Both the position numbers and the translations under genes were made by a program. This document shows, one piece after another, positions 42,701 through 53,818 of a DNA stretch of 64,000 bases; the first letter of the stretch is position 1; each line of letters starts with the position of its first letter. The DNA is taken from assembly GCF_001640805.2 (NCBI RefSeq), contig NC_066853.1, forward strand, positions 27,172,378-27,236,377. Direction: 5' to 3'. The stretch comes from Lates calcarifer. Taxonomy: Eukaryota; Chordata; Actinopteri; Centropomidae. The notes below the pieces were generated by a model. It did not search any database and was not told the DNA's origin. It was given only the letters and a program-made list of their open reading frames with translations.

Positions 42701-43499
42701 AGTCTAGGTTATTGTTGGGCAGGGGTGCTGCCATTATTTTGAACTCACAAAACAAAAAATGAAACTGTACCTATAAAAAACAATAGATCAAGATGATTGA
42801 ATTCTGACATAATTTGTCGTGATTTTACTTTCTATTAGTGTGAGTGGTGTGATTTCAGCTAGCGTATCTTAGCACAAATGGGTACAAGCAGTTAAAAGGA
42901 GCGAAAGTGGAGTGAAAGTCTACAGTGCAAGTGAGCGCTGTGTGAACTGTATCAGGAGGTCATAATACACACAAAGTTAATACTTTTCCCCCAAGTTCCA
43001 ATCCCCTCCGTGCTGGTGCCATGACCAATTGGTACGACTTATTAATGTGCCGATAAACATGAAAAGAATTTACTGACTTTGCACCCACTATGATAGCCAG
43101 CAGCATTTTTGGAATGTGCAATCAAGTTGTACCACCACTGGGAAACAAACTACTCAGCAATGGTGAACAAGAATGTTACCTCATACACCCTGCAATGTAA
43201 ATGAATCTTTTCACAAATTAGGATTAGGATGGATGGATAGGATGGATTAGGAAATTAGATAGGATGTCACACATTAAATTAATCAAAATTACATTGAGTT
43301 CATTCCTCTTAGCTTGTCAAACTAGCAAATCAGTGTAAACATGAAAAAAAGTGCTCCAGTATGATGTTCTTATTGTATCACACTAACTGTGTGGTTGTGG
43401 AAATTCATGTGTGTTAAACAAATGCAGAATGCTTCAAAGTTGAAGCAAAACATGCCATTTGTTTGTCTCTTCTAAAGTGGCATGTAAGCAGAGAACTAG
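42701..43499. other. Intergenic DNA, no recognised feature
   Basis: GGATTAGGATGGATGGATAGGATGG-type short repeats lie at about 43221-43265. No named repeat or coding frame. Confidence 0.5.
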
Positions 43500-43519
43500 C
43501 AAAAAAAAAAAAAAAAAAA
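43500..43519. repeat. Poly(A) run
   Basis: Twenty A preceded by AGC. No retroposon body is recognised upstream. Confidence 0.95.
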
Positions 43520-43920
43520 GTGGTTATCTTCACTATGGGTGATGTATCAGGCAACCTCAACCTTTGTACCAACCAAGCAGGTTGGCACAGAATACAGAAA
43601 ATTATCATTTGAATTCAGCCACACTGTGTACTTTTCATCAAGGTGAGTTTAGAGCTCCTCAACTGATAATGCAACGATAAGCACATTATCTTCAACTCTA
43701 GCACCAAAAAGCAGACTGGTTTGAGCTCTCATTGGACACCCCAGGGAGCTCCTTAAAAATACAGTACAATCTGACATGTGCCTGTAGCGTGAATCACTGT
43801 ATCTCTACATATAGGACCACTAGCTTCACCTGCACTGTACCTATATCTGTACCTATCATCTGACTAGAGACAAATGACTAAAGGAAAAATGCATCTAATT
43901 ATAACTGGAAGAAAAGGAAT
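43520..43920. other. Intergenic DNA, no recognised feature
   Basis: Mixed sequence, no named repeat. Confidence 0.45.
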
Positions 43921-44045
43921 CTCTCCCAACTAGAAATTGTGCATTCCCAGAACATCTGAGAATGTCTTCTTTAAAGAGTATGTGTTTGGTGAACTTTCAG
44001 AGAACATTTAGGGGACCATTTCAGCTAGAAATGTACATGGTGGAT
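43921..44045 (+). repeat. Isolated partial copy of the 191-bp repeat
   Basis: ACTAGAAATTGTGCATTCCC, CTGAGAATGTCTTCTTTAAA and GGTGAACTTTCAGAGAACAT match phrases in the tandem units at 44.81-45.18 kb, in the same order but with about 90 bp of the unit missing. Confidence 0.7.
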
Positions 44046-44689
44046 TCACACCTGAGTCACTAGGCCAAGGACTCAGCCATTATGGTATAACAGGTGAGCT
44101 ACCAGCACATCTTCATCTCTACAGAATAGATTGATAAATAATTAGCCTATAGTCTGTAACCCATTCTTCCTGTTACACAGAGACAATTTTACAGTAAAGT
44201 AAGTAAAGTAAGTTCTGAACTATTTGTACACATTTTAGTATATCTACACATTGGAGTTGATAAACATTTAGCTGTAACTGCAAAAATATATTGAACTTTC
44301 TTTTTCTAGTATCACTGTCTTAACTTGGGTTTAAGGTATCTAGGGAATTTTGTCACAGAGTCTGAACTGATGTGCTGGTCTATGTTCTACTCAAACCCTT
44401 TTGCCCTCATAGAGTAGTCCCAACACTGACTGTAACTGACTTTGTTGGGTGGCTATCCACACACTCTTGTAATCTGATCCAATAAGCTGACAACTTGACA
44501 TACCTTTAATTGAGTGGGACTTCCTCAGCTTCCACTAGTGATGCACATGTGGGTCTTCATAGCTCCTGTGGCTAATCTAATTGCTCTGTATTGAATTCTG
44601 TTCTTTTTCCTAAATGTTGTTTTCCCACTTAAGAGGAAATGCTTTGGGGAACTTTGCAAAGCATGACAGTTTAAAGTTCCTATGTGACA
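44046..44689. other. Intergenic DNA between repeat units
   Basis: AAAGTAAGTAAAGTAAGTT at about 44195 is a short tandem repeat. Otherwise single-copy-looking, with no coding frame. Confidence 0.5.
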
Positions 44690-45175
44690 TTAAACTCACA
44701 TGGTCATATAGCAATGTTACAAAGAGGACATTTGAGACCTGAGCAGAATGTTCTCATATGGTCCCCTGCAAGTTCTCATGTGGACCTAAGTTGGTCATAA
44801 AATAAAGTTCCCTGGTGTAAAGGATGTTGCCTTACAATATTGTCAGAATGTTCCCAGACAATCATGATTTGGAGTTGTTTAAAGAGGTAGGAGGATATTG
44901 TTTGATGAACTTTCAGGGAATGTTCAGGATATTCTGGGAATGTTTAGAGGCCCTTTCCAGCTAGAAATCGTACATTTCCAAAATGCTCTGACAATGTCTT
45001 CATTGGTGTAAAGAACATTGCCTTTTATTGTTGTCACAGCATTCCCAGACAGTCAAAATGTGGTGTTCTATAAGTGAGAAGGGGACATTATTTGGCAGAT
45101 TTTCAGGGAAGACTCAGGGACATTCTGGAACGTTTAGGTGACTATTACTATAGAACGTTCCTTTGACCATCAAAA
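44690..45175 (+). repeat. Diverged tandem repeat, period about 191 bp
   Basis: GGTGTAAAG at 44814 recurs at 45005 (offset 191), TTCCCAGACA at 44851 recurs at 45042 (191), and TTTCAGGGAA at 44911 recurs at 45101 (190). The flanking words 'gttc-cctgg' and 'ggacatt' are rich in GTTC/GAAC. The first, older portion (44690-44813) carries similar GTTCTCATATGGTCCCCTGC words. Two units plus partials are present. Confidence 0.8.
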
Positions 45176-45455
45176 CATTTACACTATGGTATTTTTGTTC
45201 TTATTCTATTCTATTTTCAGGTCATTATGGAACACTCTCTACGGAACAGTCTCAGTACTAAAATATTTTGGGGTGGCTTGGGTTTCTACAAAAAGCACAA
45301 ACACCAAAGTCATCTGTTTGATGAGACATCTGTGATGAAATGGTGATGATGAAATATATTAACTGTGTTAAGGAAAACATTCATGACAGTAGGATGGAAC
45401 AGTTGACTGTCAGATGCCCATTATTAATACATGTCCATTATGCGCAAATACCAAC
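45176..45455. other. Intergenic DNA, no recognised feature
   Basis: TTATTCTATTCTATTTTC at about 45202 is low complexity. No named repeat. Confidence 0.45.
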
Positions 45456-45770
45456 ATATGTCCAACCCAGATACACACACAGGATACATGGAGACAAACT
45501 CACACTCCTTCCCCACAGCTCAGGTACCCCAACCCCCCCAGTTGCTAGGCAACATGTTCCATGTGTGGACACCCACCTGCCTTCAGGCTTCAGTGCTCTA
45601 AATTTGGTCTTAATTGCAAATTGAGTGGGAGAGCAGGCTGACGCTGGCTGAATGAGAAGCAGGCAGTCGAGGCTCCGGCTGTGGCGATGGAGGTGACTCA
45701 CAACAGGGTTTAGGTGTGCACAAAGACAGACACGCAAGCTGATGCCAATGCAAATGCACAAGACAAAGTT
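45456..45770. other. Candidate conserved non-coding block
   Basis: Balanced sequence: CCAGTTGCTAGGCAACATGT (about 45538, an X-box-like GTTGCTAGGCAAC near-palindrome at 45541-45553), CAGTGCTCTAAATTTGGTCT, AATTGCAAATTGAGTGGG, GACGCTGGCTGAATGAG and GAGGCTCCGGCTGTGGCGAT. GTTGCTAGGCAAC is the RFX-factor consensus form. The 94- and 107-codon opposed frames have no recognised domain. Confidence 0.42.
45541..45553. promoter_or_regulatory. RFX/X-box-type site
   Basis: GTTGCTAGGCAAC is an inverted repeat (GTTGC-TAG-GCAAC) and fits the palindromic RFX X-box (GTTGCC-type half-sites with a short spacer). Such sites drive ciliary and immune genes, but no gene start is visible nearby, so it may be an enhancer site. 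Confidence 0.45.
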
Positions 45771-46377
45771 CGGGTGGTCAAAGGTAAGAAGAGAAAATTG
45801 AACAGGAGAAGTTTATGAAGTATTATGGTGATGCAGTTGTCTTGCCATGTGGTTCAAGACAGCAGTCTCTTCACAGGATTTAAACTTTAAAGGGAATACA
45901 ATTTCTCAGATGACCTTAAATAAGAATTGTACAGTTTGGATTTGCAAAACAAGAATTTCACCTTACAAAGTCAATTTGAAATAATAGGAACTGCATAGTG
46001 CAGCTGTGGATCCTTTGAAAATCTTTTGGCTGTTTTGTTGTTTCATTTTTTTCTTGGTGATGCCACATAAGTGCTTCAGGTCTGTTTAAACTCTCAGGAG
46101 AGCTTCTGGAAGCCATTTTCACAATAGTCATATATGCATCTCTCCTATTATACTTGAAACATCTTAATGCATCCCAATGAAAATAACACCTTCCACTGCA
46201 TGTTGCATTAAATGGACTTTTGGTCAGCTTTCACATGAATTAGAATCATTTTGTAACTATTTTAAAAGCATTAAAGTTGGCAGTTGACATTTTCAACCTC
46301 ACAGTTGGGAACGCACAATAGTTTAATTTTGTGATTACAAAGTTCCTGAACAATAGGATTGGAGCTTTGTATCTATT
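45771..46377. other. Intergenic DNA, no recognised feature
   Basis: AT-rich, no named repeat or coding frame. Confidence 0.5.
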
Positions 46378-46743
46378 GCCCCTTTAACACAGAGACTGTG
46401 TTAAAGGGGTGTTAACAGTGCTATATTGGCGTAAAAAAGATCCTTGATTATGCCACCTTTGCTTGTTTACACTGAACCCCACACAGTTGACTTAATGATG
46501 CTGGTTTGTAATTTTTCACAGCATGTCAGTATTGTGGAATCAGAAGTGTGACGTGTAACGCAGCATACCATGCAGGCTCTCCCTTTTACAGAGATGTCGA
46601 CTAGATTATGTGACTACCTCCACTTCAGGCTTAAAGGTGGAATGATGATGCCCCCCAGTTCTGTGTTCACAACCTTCATACAGAATGGTGAGGCGGAATA
46701 ATGGCACAATATTCCCACCTTGAATAGGTTGTGTTAAAAGGGC
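46378..46743. mobile_element. Non-autonomous DNA transposon (MITE), complete-looking
   Basis: The left end GCCCCTTTAACACAG and the right end, read inward as GCCCTTTTAACACA, form terminal inverted repeats. Just inside the left end lies a perfect 14-bp stem with a 3-nt loop (46379-46392 pairing with 46396-46409). The body carries CTCTCCCTTTTACAGAGATG, GTGACTACCTCCACTTCAGG, CCCCCCAGTTCTGTGTTCAC and CTTCATACAGAATGGTGAGG. A diverged inverted copy of the same body is at 52.37-52.59 kb. No transposase frame. The target duplication is not clear. Confidence 0.78.
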
Positions 46744-47430
46744 TTATGTTTCTCCACTCTTAATTTGCATTCAAATTTTTCAGTGGCCTGTTTTAATCAG
46801 TAACTTTTGTCTCTGAGAAACCATGTTTTTCAACACTACAACATAAATCAGCTAGTCAGAGGCACAAAACAGAAAAGAATTCAAAACACTTCATTGCAAT
46901 TGCAATGAAAATTGTAGTCTTGTACCCTTTCTTAACAAATAAAAAATTTATCTTTTGTACTAATGATTCAACCAGTAGAGTTTCCTGTCCATTCAGTTCA
47001 CAGAAGTCTGCTTCATTGTCTAAGAAAGACAACAAACAATATTTTGACTCTTGAACCCCTGAGGAAAATAGCTTATCTCACCTCACAACTTGCAAAATTG
47101 TAACAAAACAAAACAAATTTGAAAAAAAAAAAAGAAAAACTAAAATTCTAAAATTCTTTTTTCAGATTGAATCAAAGCAGACCACCACACAACCCAATTT
47201 TTAATTTGAAGTGTTGTTTTCATATCTTTTAATCAACCTATCACACATATGCTTTCAATGTCTTCCCATGAGACTGCTACAAAACTACAAATACTCATAA
47301 TATAACAAAAGTAACAAAAATATCCAGCTGATATACAGTAGTAGTTAAGCATCAATAGCTAATTTTTTCTCAGAATGACAATCATTTGCCTCATCATGAG
47401 CTGAACTTGTTTTAAGTATTTCCCACAGAA
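46744..47430. other. AT-rich intergenic DNA
   Basis: AAAACAAAACAAATTTGAAAAAAAAAAAAG at about 47105 is low complexity. No named repeat. Confidence 0.5.
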
Positions 47431-47885
47431 CTTTCCTGGCTTTTTGAAGTCTCCTCCAACTGAAATATTACTGAGATACATCGACAAGCCAAAAACTCTT
47501 AAGAGAGCACATATTGGAGAAGGTCCCCGTTCACTCAATTCAATTACCACAGCCCTATACACAATCCACAGGAGACAACGGTGCACCGGATGCTCATTTC
47601 AACTCCTCTTTCCCCAAATCCCCATAGAAATCTCCTTCAGTCGGACAATGCACTTTTTCCCATTTGAAAAAAAAGAAAGAAAATCAATATCTGGTTTCAA
47701 TACTTGTGGAAGCCAATCAATACAAGCCCCAGCTCTCTTTTTCTCTGCCACGCTCTTTCTCCAGTTTTCCTTCCATCTCTGGCAAATGGTAAATAGAAAC
47801 AATAGTGTATGGTTATTGGGAGGTCAGGGTGCAGCCGGAGGAGAGAAAAAGGCTGCTGATGAGAGTGCTTGAGCTGGAATCACAC
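47431..47885. other. Candidate conserved non-coding block
   Basis: Non-repetitive: CGACAAGCCAAAAACTCTTA (about 47480), TCACTCAATTCAATTACCAC (about 47530), GGTGCACCGGATGCTCATTT (about 47580), GGAAGCCAATCAATACAAGC (about 47708). The 142-codon plus frame (47444-47872) has no recognised domain and is overlapped by a minus frame. Regulatory role is inference. Confidence 0.38.
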
Positions 47886-47945
47886 AAGCATCGATGCCGT
47901 TAACCTCTCTGTGGAGCAACATGGACAAAAGAGCTGGACAAACTT

Positions 47946-47977
47946 ACACACACACATACACACACACACACACACAT
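47946..47977. repeat. (CA)n microsatellite
   Basis: CA units with one TA interruption. Confidence 0.95.
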
Positions 47978-48700
47978 AAATATGCACGTTTAACCTGCAC
48001 AGGGGAGAATATTACATGTTTAGGCCTCTGCTTGATTTGGTGAGGACTTTATTTCATTGTCATGGACTAAAGAACGCTTTATAGAGGAAGCTTCAGAAAC
48101 CATCAAAGGGATGGAATTAAAATGAGCAATAGTGTCCAAAATGGAGTAACACTAAGCTACATTTTACAGGAAAAATAATAAAATAATGCAGAATAAGATA
48201 TTTTAACATTTTATATATGACAAAAAGTAGCAGAGGATGAAACACAAGCACACAAACTTGGGTTGTAATCATTGACCTTGCCTCAGTGTGTATATCTGCA
48301 ATCTGCATATCACTTTTGTACATTGAATTTTTGAGTTCTTCATGAAACAGTCATCACAATAAAGGCTTTTAATGAAAACAAAATACTTTAATGTCTTGTT
48401 TGTTTTTTTGAAATTATTATATTTTTTGATACTTCTTTAACTCCTTAATTTCTTTAAAAATCTGTGATGAAGTATGTTTGTCACCAATCTTTTCTCCATG
48501 ATGAAGACAAGTCATTGACAAGATGAAGCTGTTTTTATGAAGCACAAACTGTGACTGAATGTGATAATATTGTTGATGAGAACAATCCTGTCTCCTAGAA
48601 ATTATACCAATATACTACTTACTTGTTTTACCTTCGTTTCCCACTTACAGTAAACAAATGTATAACATTTTTTAGAAGAAAGAAAGATGGATGTAAAACC
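47978..48700. other. AT-rich intergenic DNA
   Basis: No named repeat. The 68- and 86-codon minus frames have no recognised domain. Confidence 0.5.
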
Positions 48701-49620
48701 TGCGACACATGCACTGAACAGACAACAGTCTTCGTCAGGCTGTTCAAAGTAGTCTTTTGAGAGAAGCAGGAAGGGTGCCAGACAGCCTGGGCATCATGTT
48801 GTCCCCCTCTCAGCCCAACAAGGACCCCTCTTATGCCTGTCATGGCTGCAAGCAGCCAGGGCTTGGTTAGATTGGTGGGTGGGGGCACAGTGGGGGCCCC
48901 AGGAAGATCTATGGGACCCTATGGTGTTGTTGTCTCATGAAAAAGGAATTACAAACAAATTGCTGAGGGCCAGCACATCATTTCAAGAGTCGTGGCAAGT
49001 TTATGACTTGCTAATGTTCCTAATTACATGGCCGTGAAAGACTTAATTAATTGTGGGGTGCATGAGGGATGGGGTGAGAGTAGGTGGAGAGAGTTAAGAA
49101 CAAGGGTACAGAGGAAAGAAAGAGGGAAGGAAAAAAAACTAGGCCCCAAAGTAAGAGAAGGAAAATAAGAGAGTGATGAGAAAGAAAGTGGTTGCCTGTG
49201 TTTGTTATCATGGTTCCAGTGCATTGGTTTTTACTGCCTGAGGAGAATTTAGAGGCTCTCACTATTGCATGCAAAAGAAAATGTGAGTCTCCAGGAAACG
49301 CGACCATTACGATCAACCCCTTGCTGATACCTAATATGCCCTGCGTTCCCCCCATGACTTTGCCAAAGTGTCTGTAATCATATTATTGTAAATGTTGGCG
49401 CAGTTAATTGCATGGAGAGGAAAATGGGCTACGCTTGGTGGGTTATGGGGAATTTTTTGAAAGTTTGTTTGCCCTCTGGAGTATTGTAGGCACTAATAAT
49501 GGTGGATTGGAGGCGAGAGTGCGAGAAAGAGGAAGATGGAGAGAGGAAGGAAACAGGAGGAGGGCAACACTTAACCGGGAGTGTTTCTTCTCTTACCACC
49601 GAGTCTGATATGATTTCAGC
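48701..49620. other. Large candidate conserved non-coding block
   Basis: The longest block that looks single-copy and motif-rich. It holds GACTTGCTAATGTTCCTAAT (about 49003), TAATTA at 49021-49026, TTAATTAA at 49043-49050, CATGCAAAAGAAAATGTGAG (about 49267), CCATTACGATCAACCCCTTG, GGCGCAGTTAATTGCATGGA (about 49396), GGTGGGTTATGGGGAATTTT and GGCACTAATAATGGTGGATT (about 49489). A purine tract (GAAAGAGGAAGATGGAGAGA) ends it. Opposed frames of 60-102 codons overlap without any domain. Confidence 0.45.
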
Positions 49621-50340
49621 AAATAAAGTAACAGGAATACAGTGCTGTTGATGTGGATGACTTCTCTTGAGTGTTTTGACTGGTGATGTGCATGAAATGG
49701 ACAACTTCTATGAAAGCATAACAACATTTTCAAAATGTTTACAAGAGGTTTAGAAAATTAACTAAACTCATTAATTAGGTTCTCCATGTCTCACTGATTT
49801 GTCAAAACAAAGGAAATAGCATCTGACAGGGACATCTCAACAATATGTATTAATCATCTAAACATAGGTGGGTCAAATCATTTTTTTTTTTACTTTATTT
49901 GTGTATTTCATTTATTTAGTGGGTTATTTGATACATGGTTCAGTTCTATCAGTTAAAAATAAAAACAAATGCAGGGACCAGAGTGTGTGCTCTAATTTTC
50001 TCTCTAATACACTGCTAAGCCCTGAAAGATTATGCAAGGGTGCTGAGAAGGGGGTTGTGAATGACAGTTGAACCTCGGATTCAGGAGGACTCATGTGGAT
50101 TCCATTACATTTGTGTGTGTATTTGTGTGAGTTGAACCAAATCTTTATGTTTGAATTCATTTGTTCTGTAGAAATTGCAGATACACAAGTTAGACTATTC
50201 ATGGCTCCACAGTGATGTGACACATGTTCCATAATTTGTATTCAAGGGTGTGCGTCACCCAAAATTTACCACATGAGCTGCATACAGTATATTCATACAA
50301 TATTTGACAATTCTGCAAATCACGATTCATATCCATCAGC
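49621..50340. other. Intergenic DNA, no recognised feature
   Basis: A poly(T) run at about 49880-49892. The 102-codon minus frame (49924-50232) has no recognised domain. Confidence 0.5.
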
Positions 50341-50700
50341 AATGTTCAACACCAGGACAAAAAGTTGTGTGTCCTTCATGTAGCAAGGCCAAGAGTAAGG
50401 GTGAGGAGGACTAGGAGGTGAAATTTGCACGTACCAAGTCCAGGAGAGCTAAGTTCATGTCCCTTCACCCATCCCTGCTATAGCTGCCTTAGCTCTGGTG
50501 TATCTTAATCATAGTATACTTGTCTTAAGCATGATTCTTACCCAACATTAACCATACTATAGTTATCCTGAACAGAAAGTGAGAAGGAAAAGAAAAAAAA
50601 AAAAACAACAAAAAAACAAACAAAAAAAAAAACAATGTTGGCCCTTGGAAATGAAAAAAACATCAACAACAAAAACACAAAAAGGTGTTATCTTTGAAGG
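50341..50700. repeat. Possible dispersed repeat with A-rich tract
   Basis: GTCCTTCATGTAGCAAGGCC, GGTGAAATTTGCACGTACCA, AAGTCCAGGAGAGCTAAGTT resemble phrases of a fish dispersed repeat, but I cannot name the family. An A-rich tract (runs of A with C interruptions) follows at 50588-50632, then GGCCCTTGGAAATG. Confidence 0.35.
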
Positions 50701-51020
50701 TACAACAATACCAAATGGTGTGAACAAAACTTTGTGTGTGCGTCCATAAACATTTTGTGTTATCTGCCCCTCTATGATTAAGATTTTATTAATATCCAGT
50801 TTATTCTATTTCTCATTTATTCCTGCCATTATATGGTTATAGAAAAACGAGACATAATGTTGACACAATATCCTTGTGTTGTCTTCACCTCATTTGTTGG
50901 TATTTTCCTATTTGATGTCATATTTCTGATGCACATTAAATCAAGCAGATATTGGACAGTGAAGTATACACACACACATGCATATACATGTGTACATGTT
51001 CGCTCTCCATCTCAGTTATG
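50701..51020. other. Intergenic DNA, no recognised feature
   Basis: CACACACACATGCATATACATGTGTACATG at about 50971 is irregular simple sequence. No named repeat. Confidence 0.5.
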
Positions 51021-51300
51021 AAATAGCGGGCAAGCCAGGCAGTGTTGAGGCAGGCACGACTACTCTGAGCTCACCCAGGGAACATTAGTCATTTTCCAGC
51101 TCATTGTTGAGGCTCATTTAGCAAAGCCTCCTCCTGACCATCATCAATATCTCTCCTAAAGAGGACTATGAGCTGGGAAGGACCAGGCTGCCCTAACCTG
51201 CTGTGGGTCATGCTTCACCATGCCTGAGCTGGATAGTGCCAGGAACTAATGAGAAATGACCAAAAGCTATTCAGACTTCTCTCATTTTTTTGGACTTGTT
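51021..51300. other. Candidate conserved non-coding block
   Basis: Non-repetitive: GCCAGGCAGTGTTGAGGCAG (about 51034), GCTCACCCAGGGAACATTAG (about 51069), AGCTCATTGTTGAGGCTCAT (about 51099), ACTAATGAGAAATGACC (about 51246). ATTGTT is an HMG/SOX-type word. No coding frame. Confidence 0.38.
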
Positions 51301-52370
51301 GCTTCATGCTCCTTTGTATGTGTACTTGTGGTCCAGGATGATAGAGAGAGGGAAAATTGTTCAGAAAGTAAAATAAAATAGCCAATGGATGCTGAAATCT
51401 TAGATCTTAGATTTATTATAAGAGTTAATATATATATTAAAATACAAATATATTGACAATTACCCTATTTTTTTAGTTTTAAAAATTTCTTGTGAAGATC
51501 TGATTTTAACAGTATCCTTTCTAACAAAGTTATCTTTAGATTAACCATGTACTGTCTTATATTTTACTTGCTTTGAAACGCTCAGCTATACCAGTGCTTC
51601 ACTATTATCTCTATTTATATATAAATTAAAGAGCATCATGTATAGTATACAATATTTACTCAGCTCAAGGTATCTTTGTCTGATAAAATCCAATCCATTT
51701 TATCATTCTGAAATATCTGGGCTAATGAGGAAGGGCTGCTACATGCTGTCCATAGATGCTTCACGGCAAGCCTGATACTGCTCAGGAATCGTTTTTAATC
51801 TTTTCTTATTTATTGCTGATTTTCAGCTTGGAGAGTGAGAAAAGAGAGAGAAGAGACAGCAAATGAAAAAGAATTGAGAAGATGAGTGATTAAGCCATAG
51901 CCAAAACTATCAAGTGAAAACAAAGAAATGTAAAGTCCACTGTGAATGAAGCTTTAGAAATTATGAGGAACTCACAGTTTGTTTCCCTCTCAGTACATGT
52001 TCCTTTATGAATCTGCATGGGGGCACTGTCATGTTGACAAAGGGAACATGGTGGGGTCTTGTGTTAAGTATGTGGACAGTGCAGACCTTTACATATATGA
52101 ACATACATGGTATCTGAATGACATTACACAATTAACCAAATCTATATTATGAAAGCTATCCCGTTTTCATGTTGAAGTATTAGAAGCAACAACATTTCTC
52201 CAAGTGGGGAAGAGTACTCATTCTGTGGCATCTTATAACAGCAGTGTACAGTTTGGAAAGATCGCATCAGGACTAAGTCACACATGGTGGATGCATATGT
52301 TACATGTAGGACAAGACACTTATCAAGAGTTTCATTTGGACTTACAGATGGTGAGGTAGAGTAAAAGAGC
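51301..52370. other. AT-rich intergenic DNA
   Basis: TAATATATATATTAAAATAC at about 51427 is a short AT run; a purine tract lies at 51836-51885. No named repeat or coding frame. Confidence 0.5.
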
Positions 52371-52590
52371 AGTAAAAAACTGCCTCGCCATTCTGTATGA
52401 AGGTTATGAACACAGAACTGGGGGGCATTGTTGTTCCACCTTTGAGTTGGAAGTGGAGGTAGTCACAGAGCCAAATCGATGTCTGTGTAAAAGGGAGAGC
52501 CGGCATAGCGGGGCAGACACCGACTGACATGGAGGCTGCTGTGTTACACATCACACATGTGATTCCACAAGTGTGACAACAAAAGACAGT
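52371..52590 (-). mobile_element. Second copy of the 46.4-kb MITE, minus strand
   Basis: On the minus strand it repeats, in order, GTGTGATGTGTAACACAGC, CCGGCTCTCCCTTTTACACA, GTGACTACCTCCACTTCCAA, CCCCCCAGTTCTGTGTTCAT and CTTCATACAGAATGGCGAGG. Similarity to the copy at 46378-46743 is clear over about 200 bp. The terminal repeats and the stem are missing, so this is truncated at both ends. An 88-codon minus frame here is the element read as protein. Confidence 0.78.
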
Positions 52591-53467
52591 AAAAGAATGG
52601 AACCTCATGTAAATACACTGATGATGTAAATATTTTTTCTCTCTCAGTTATGCTTGATACCTATCCTCATCTGTACCCTGCTGCTGCTGTAACAATGAAA
52701 ATTTCCCTCCCATGGTATTAATAAGTTCATCTTATCTTAAGGCTGTTGGTGGGAGGACAGAAGGGCAAAAGGTGTCATCCTGCTGTGATAAAATGCTGAC
52801 CACAGTGGTGCGTGATTGGCAGCACCACCTAATTTTCTGAGGTGTTTTTAGTTCATTTGTCCTCAAACAACTGGATTCGACCATCATAGTTTTTATAATG
52901 TCAGCATTTCCGCAGTACTGACTAAGCTCTGATGTGGGTTTGTCAAGGTTAATCAGGGTATTGTGAGAGTCAAGCTGCAGATTTTTGATACTTTTTTGCC
53001 AGTATTCAGTGTGTTTCTATTCATTTTTCATGCAAAAAAAATGTATTAGTTGAAAACTGTATTACTAACATGACTGAAAAGCAGAGGCAGCATTTTGATC
53101 ACACTCTGCAAAACTGAAAGGCTGCATGTAACCCACAGAAGGATTATGGTGTCACCACTGAAACAACAACATAGCAGTTTAATGGCTCTCTCAACTTGTG
53201 CTTGTATTTTATCCTGGATGATTCCTTAATCTTGAAGTCAAGACTGTTTTTAGCGAAGTTGGGTGAAAGAGACCTAAAGCTTGTTGACTTCATTGCAACA
53301 CTAATTATCACCACTACTACTGTTATAACAGTAACTACCAGCGTCATGGTGACACAGGCCAAAACAGTTGTGATTGGTCCACTTGGTTGGCTCATACATG
53401 TCTCTTAGTGGCCAGACAAGCACAGAAAACTCATCCCTCCATCCGCCACACTCAATTCAGTGGTTGT
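52591..53467. other. Intergenic DNA, no recognised feature
   Basis: CACTACTACTGTTATAACAGTAACTACC at about 53311 is a trinucleotide-like tract with a small TGTTATAACA palindrome. The opposed 70-83 codon frames are Thr/Val-rich from that tract. Confidence 0.5.
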
Positions 53468-53597
53468 AGGTGGGTGTCAAGTAACATCCAGGTGAATGTC
53501 AGGACCCAAGGTTTCCCAGCAGAACATTGTATTGTGATGAGTTGATCAATGTTATTACTTCACCTGTGAGTGGTTTAATGTTGTGGCTTATTGGTGA
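53468..53597 (-). mobile_element. Tc1-type terminal fragment, minus strand
   Basis: On the minus strand: CACCAATAAGCCACAACATT, AACCACTCACAGGTGAAG, AATAACATTGATCAACTCAT, CAATGTTCTGCTGGGAAACC and TTGGGTCCTGACATTCACC, matching the terminus and sub-terminal sequence of a fish Tc1 family whose end is 'atcagccataacatt'. It is the same end type as the foldback MITE at 14.46 kb. The rest of the element is missing. Confidence 0.75.
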
Positions 53598-53818
53598 GTA
53601 CTACTACTAAATTCAGAAACACAAACCGTTAACAGATCTCATTCTCCGTTGTGAGTCCTGCCTCCCTGAGCAAATATTGCTTCTAAGATTGGCTTTGCCA
53701 TTTCTTGCTAATGTGTGATAAACTACATTTGATTGTAAGAGGCATCAAAGCTCTGTCAATTAGGTGTGCACTCTACTGCTCTGATACAACAAAATGTACC
53801 ATTCTTACTATCATTACA

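Noticed and set aside
47444..47872. 142-codon plus-strand open frame
   Set aside because: No recognised domain, no conserved start context visible and an opposed 67-codon frame; listed as a candidate non-coding block.
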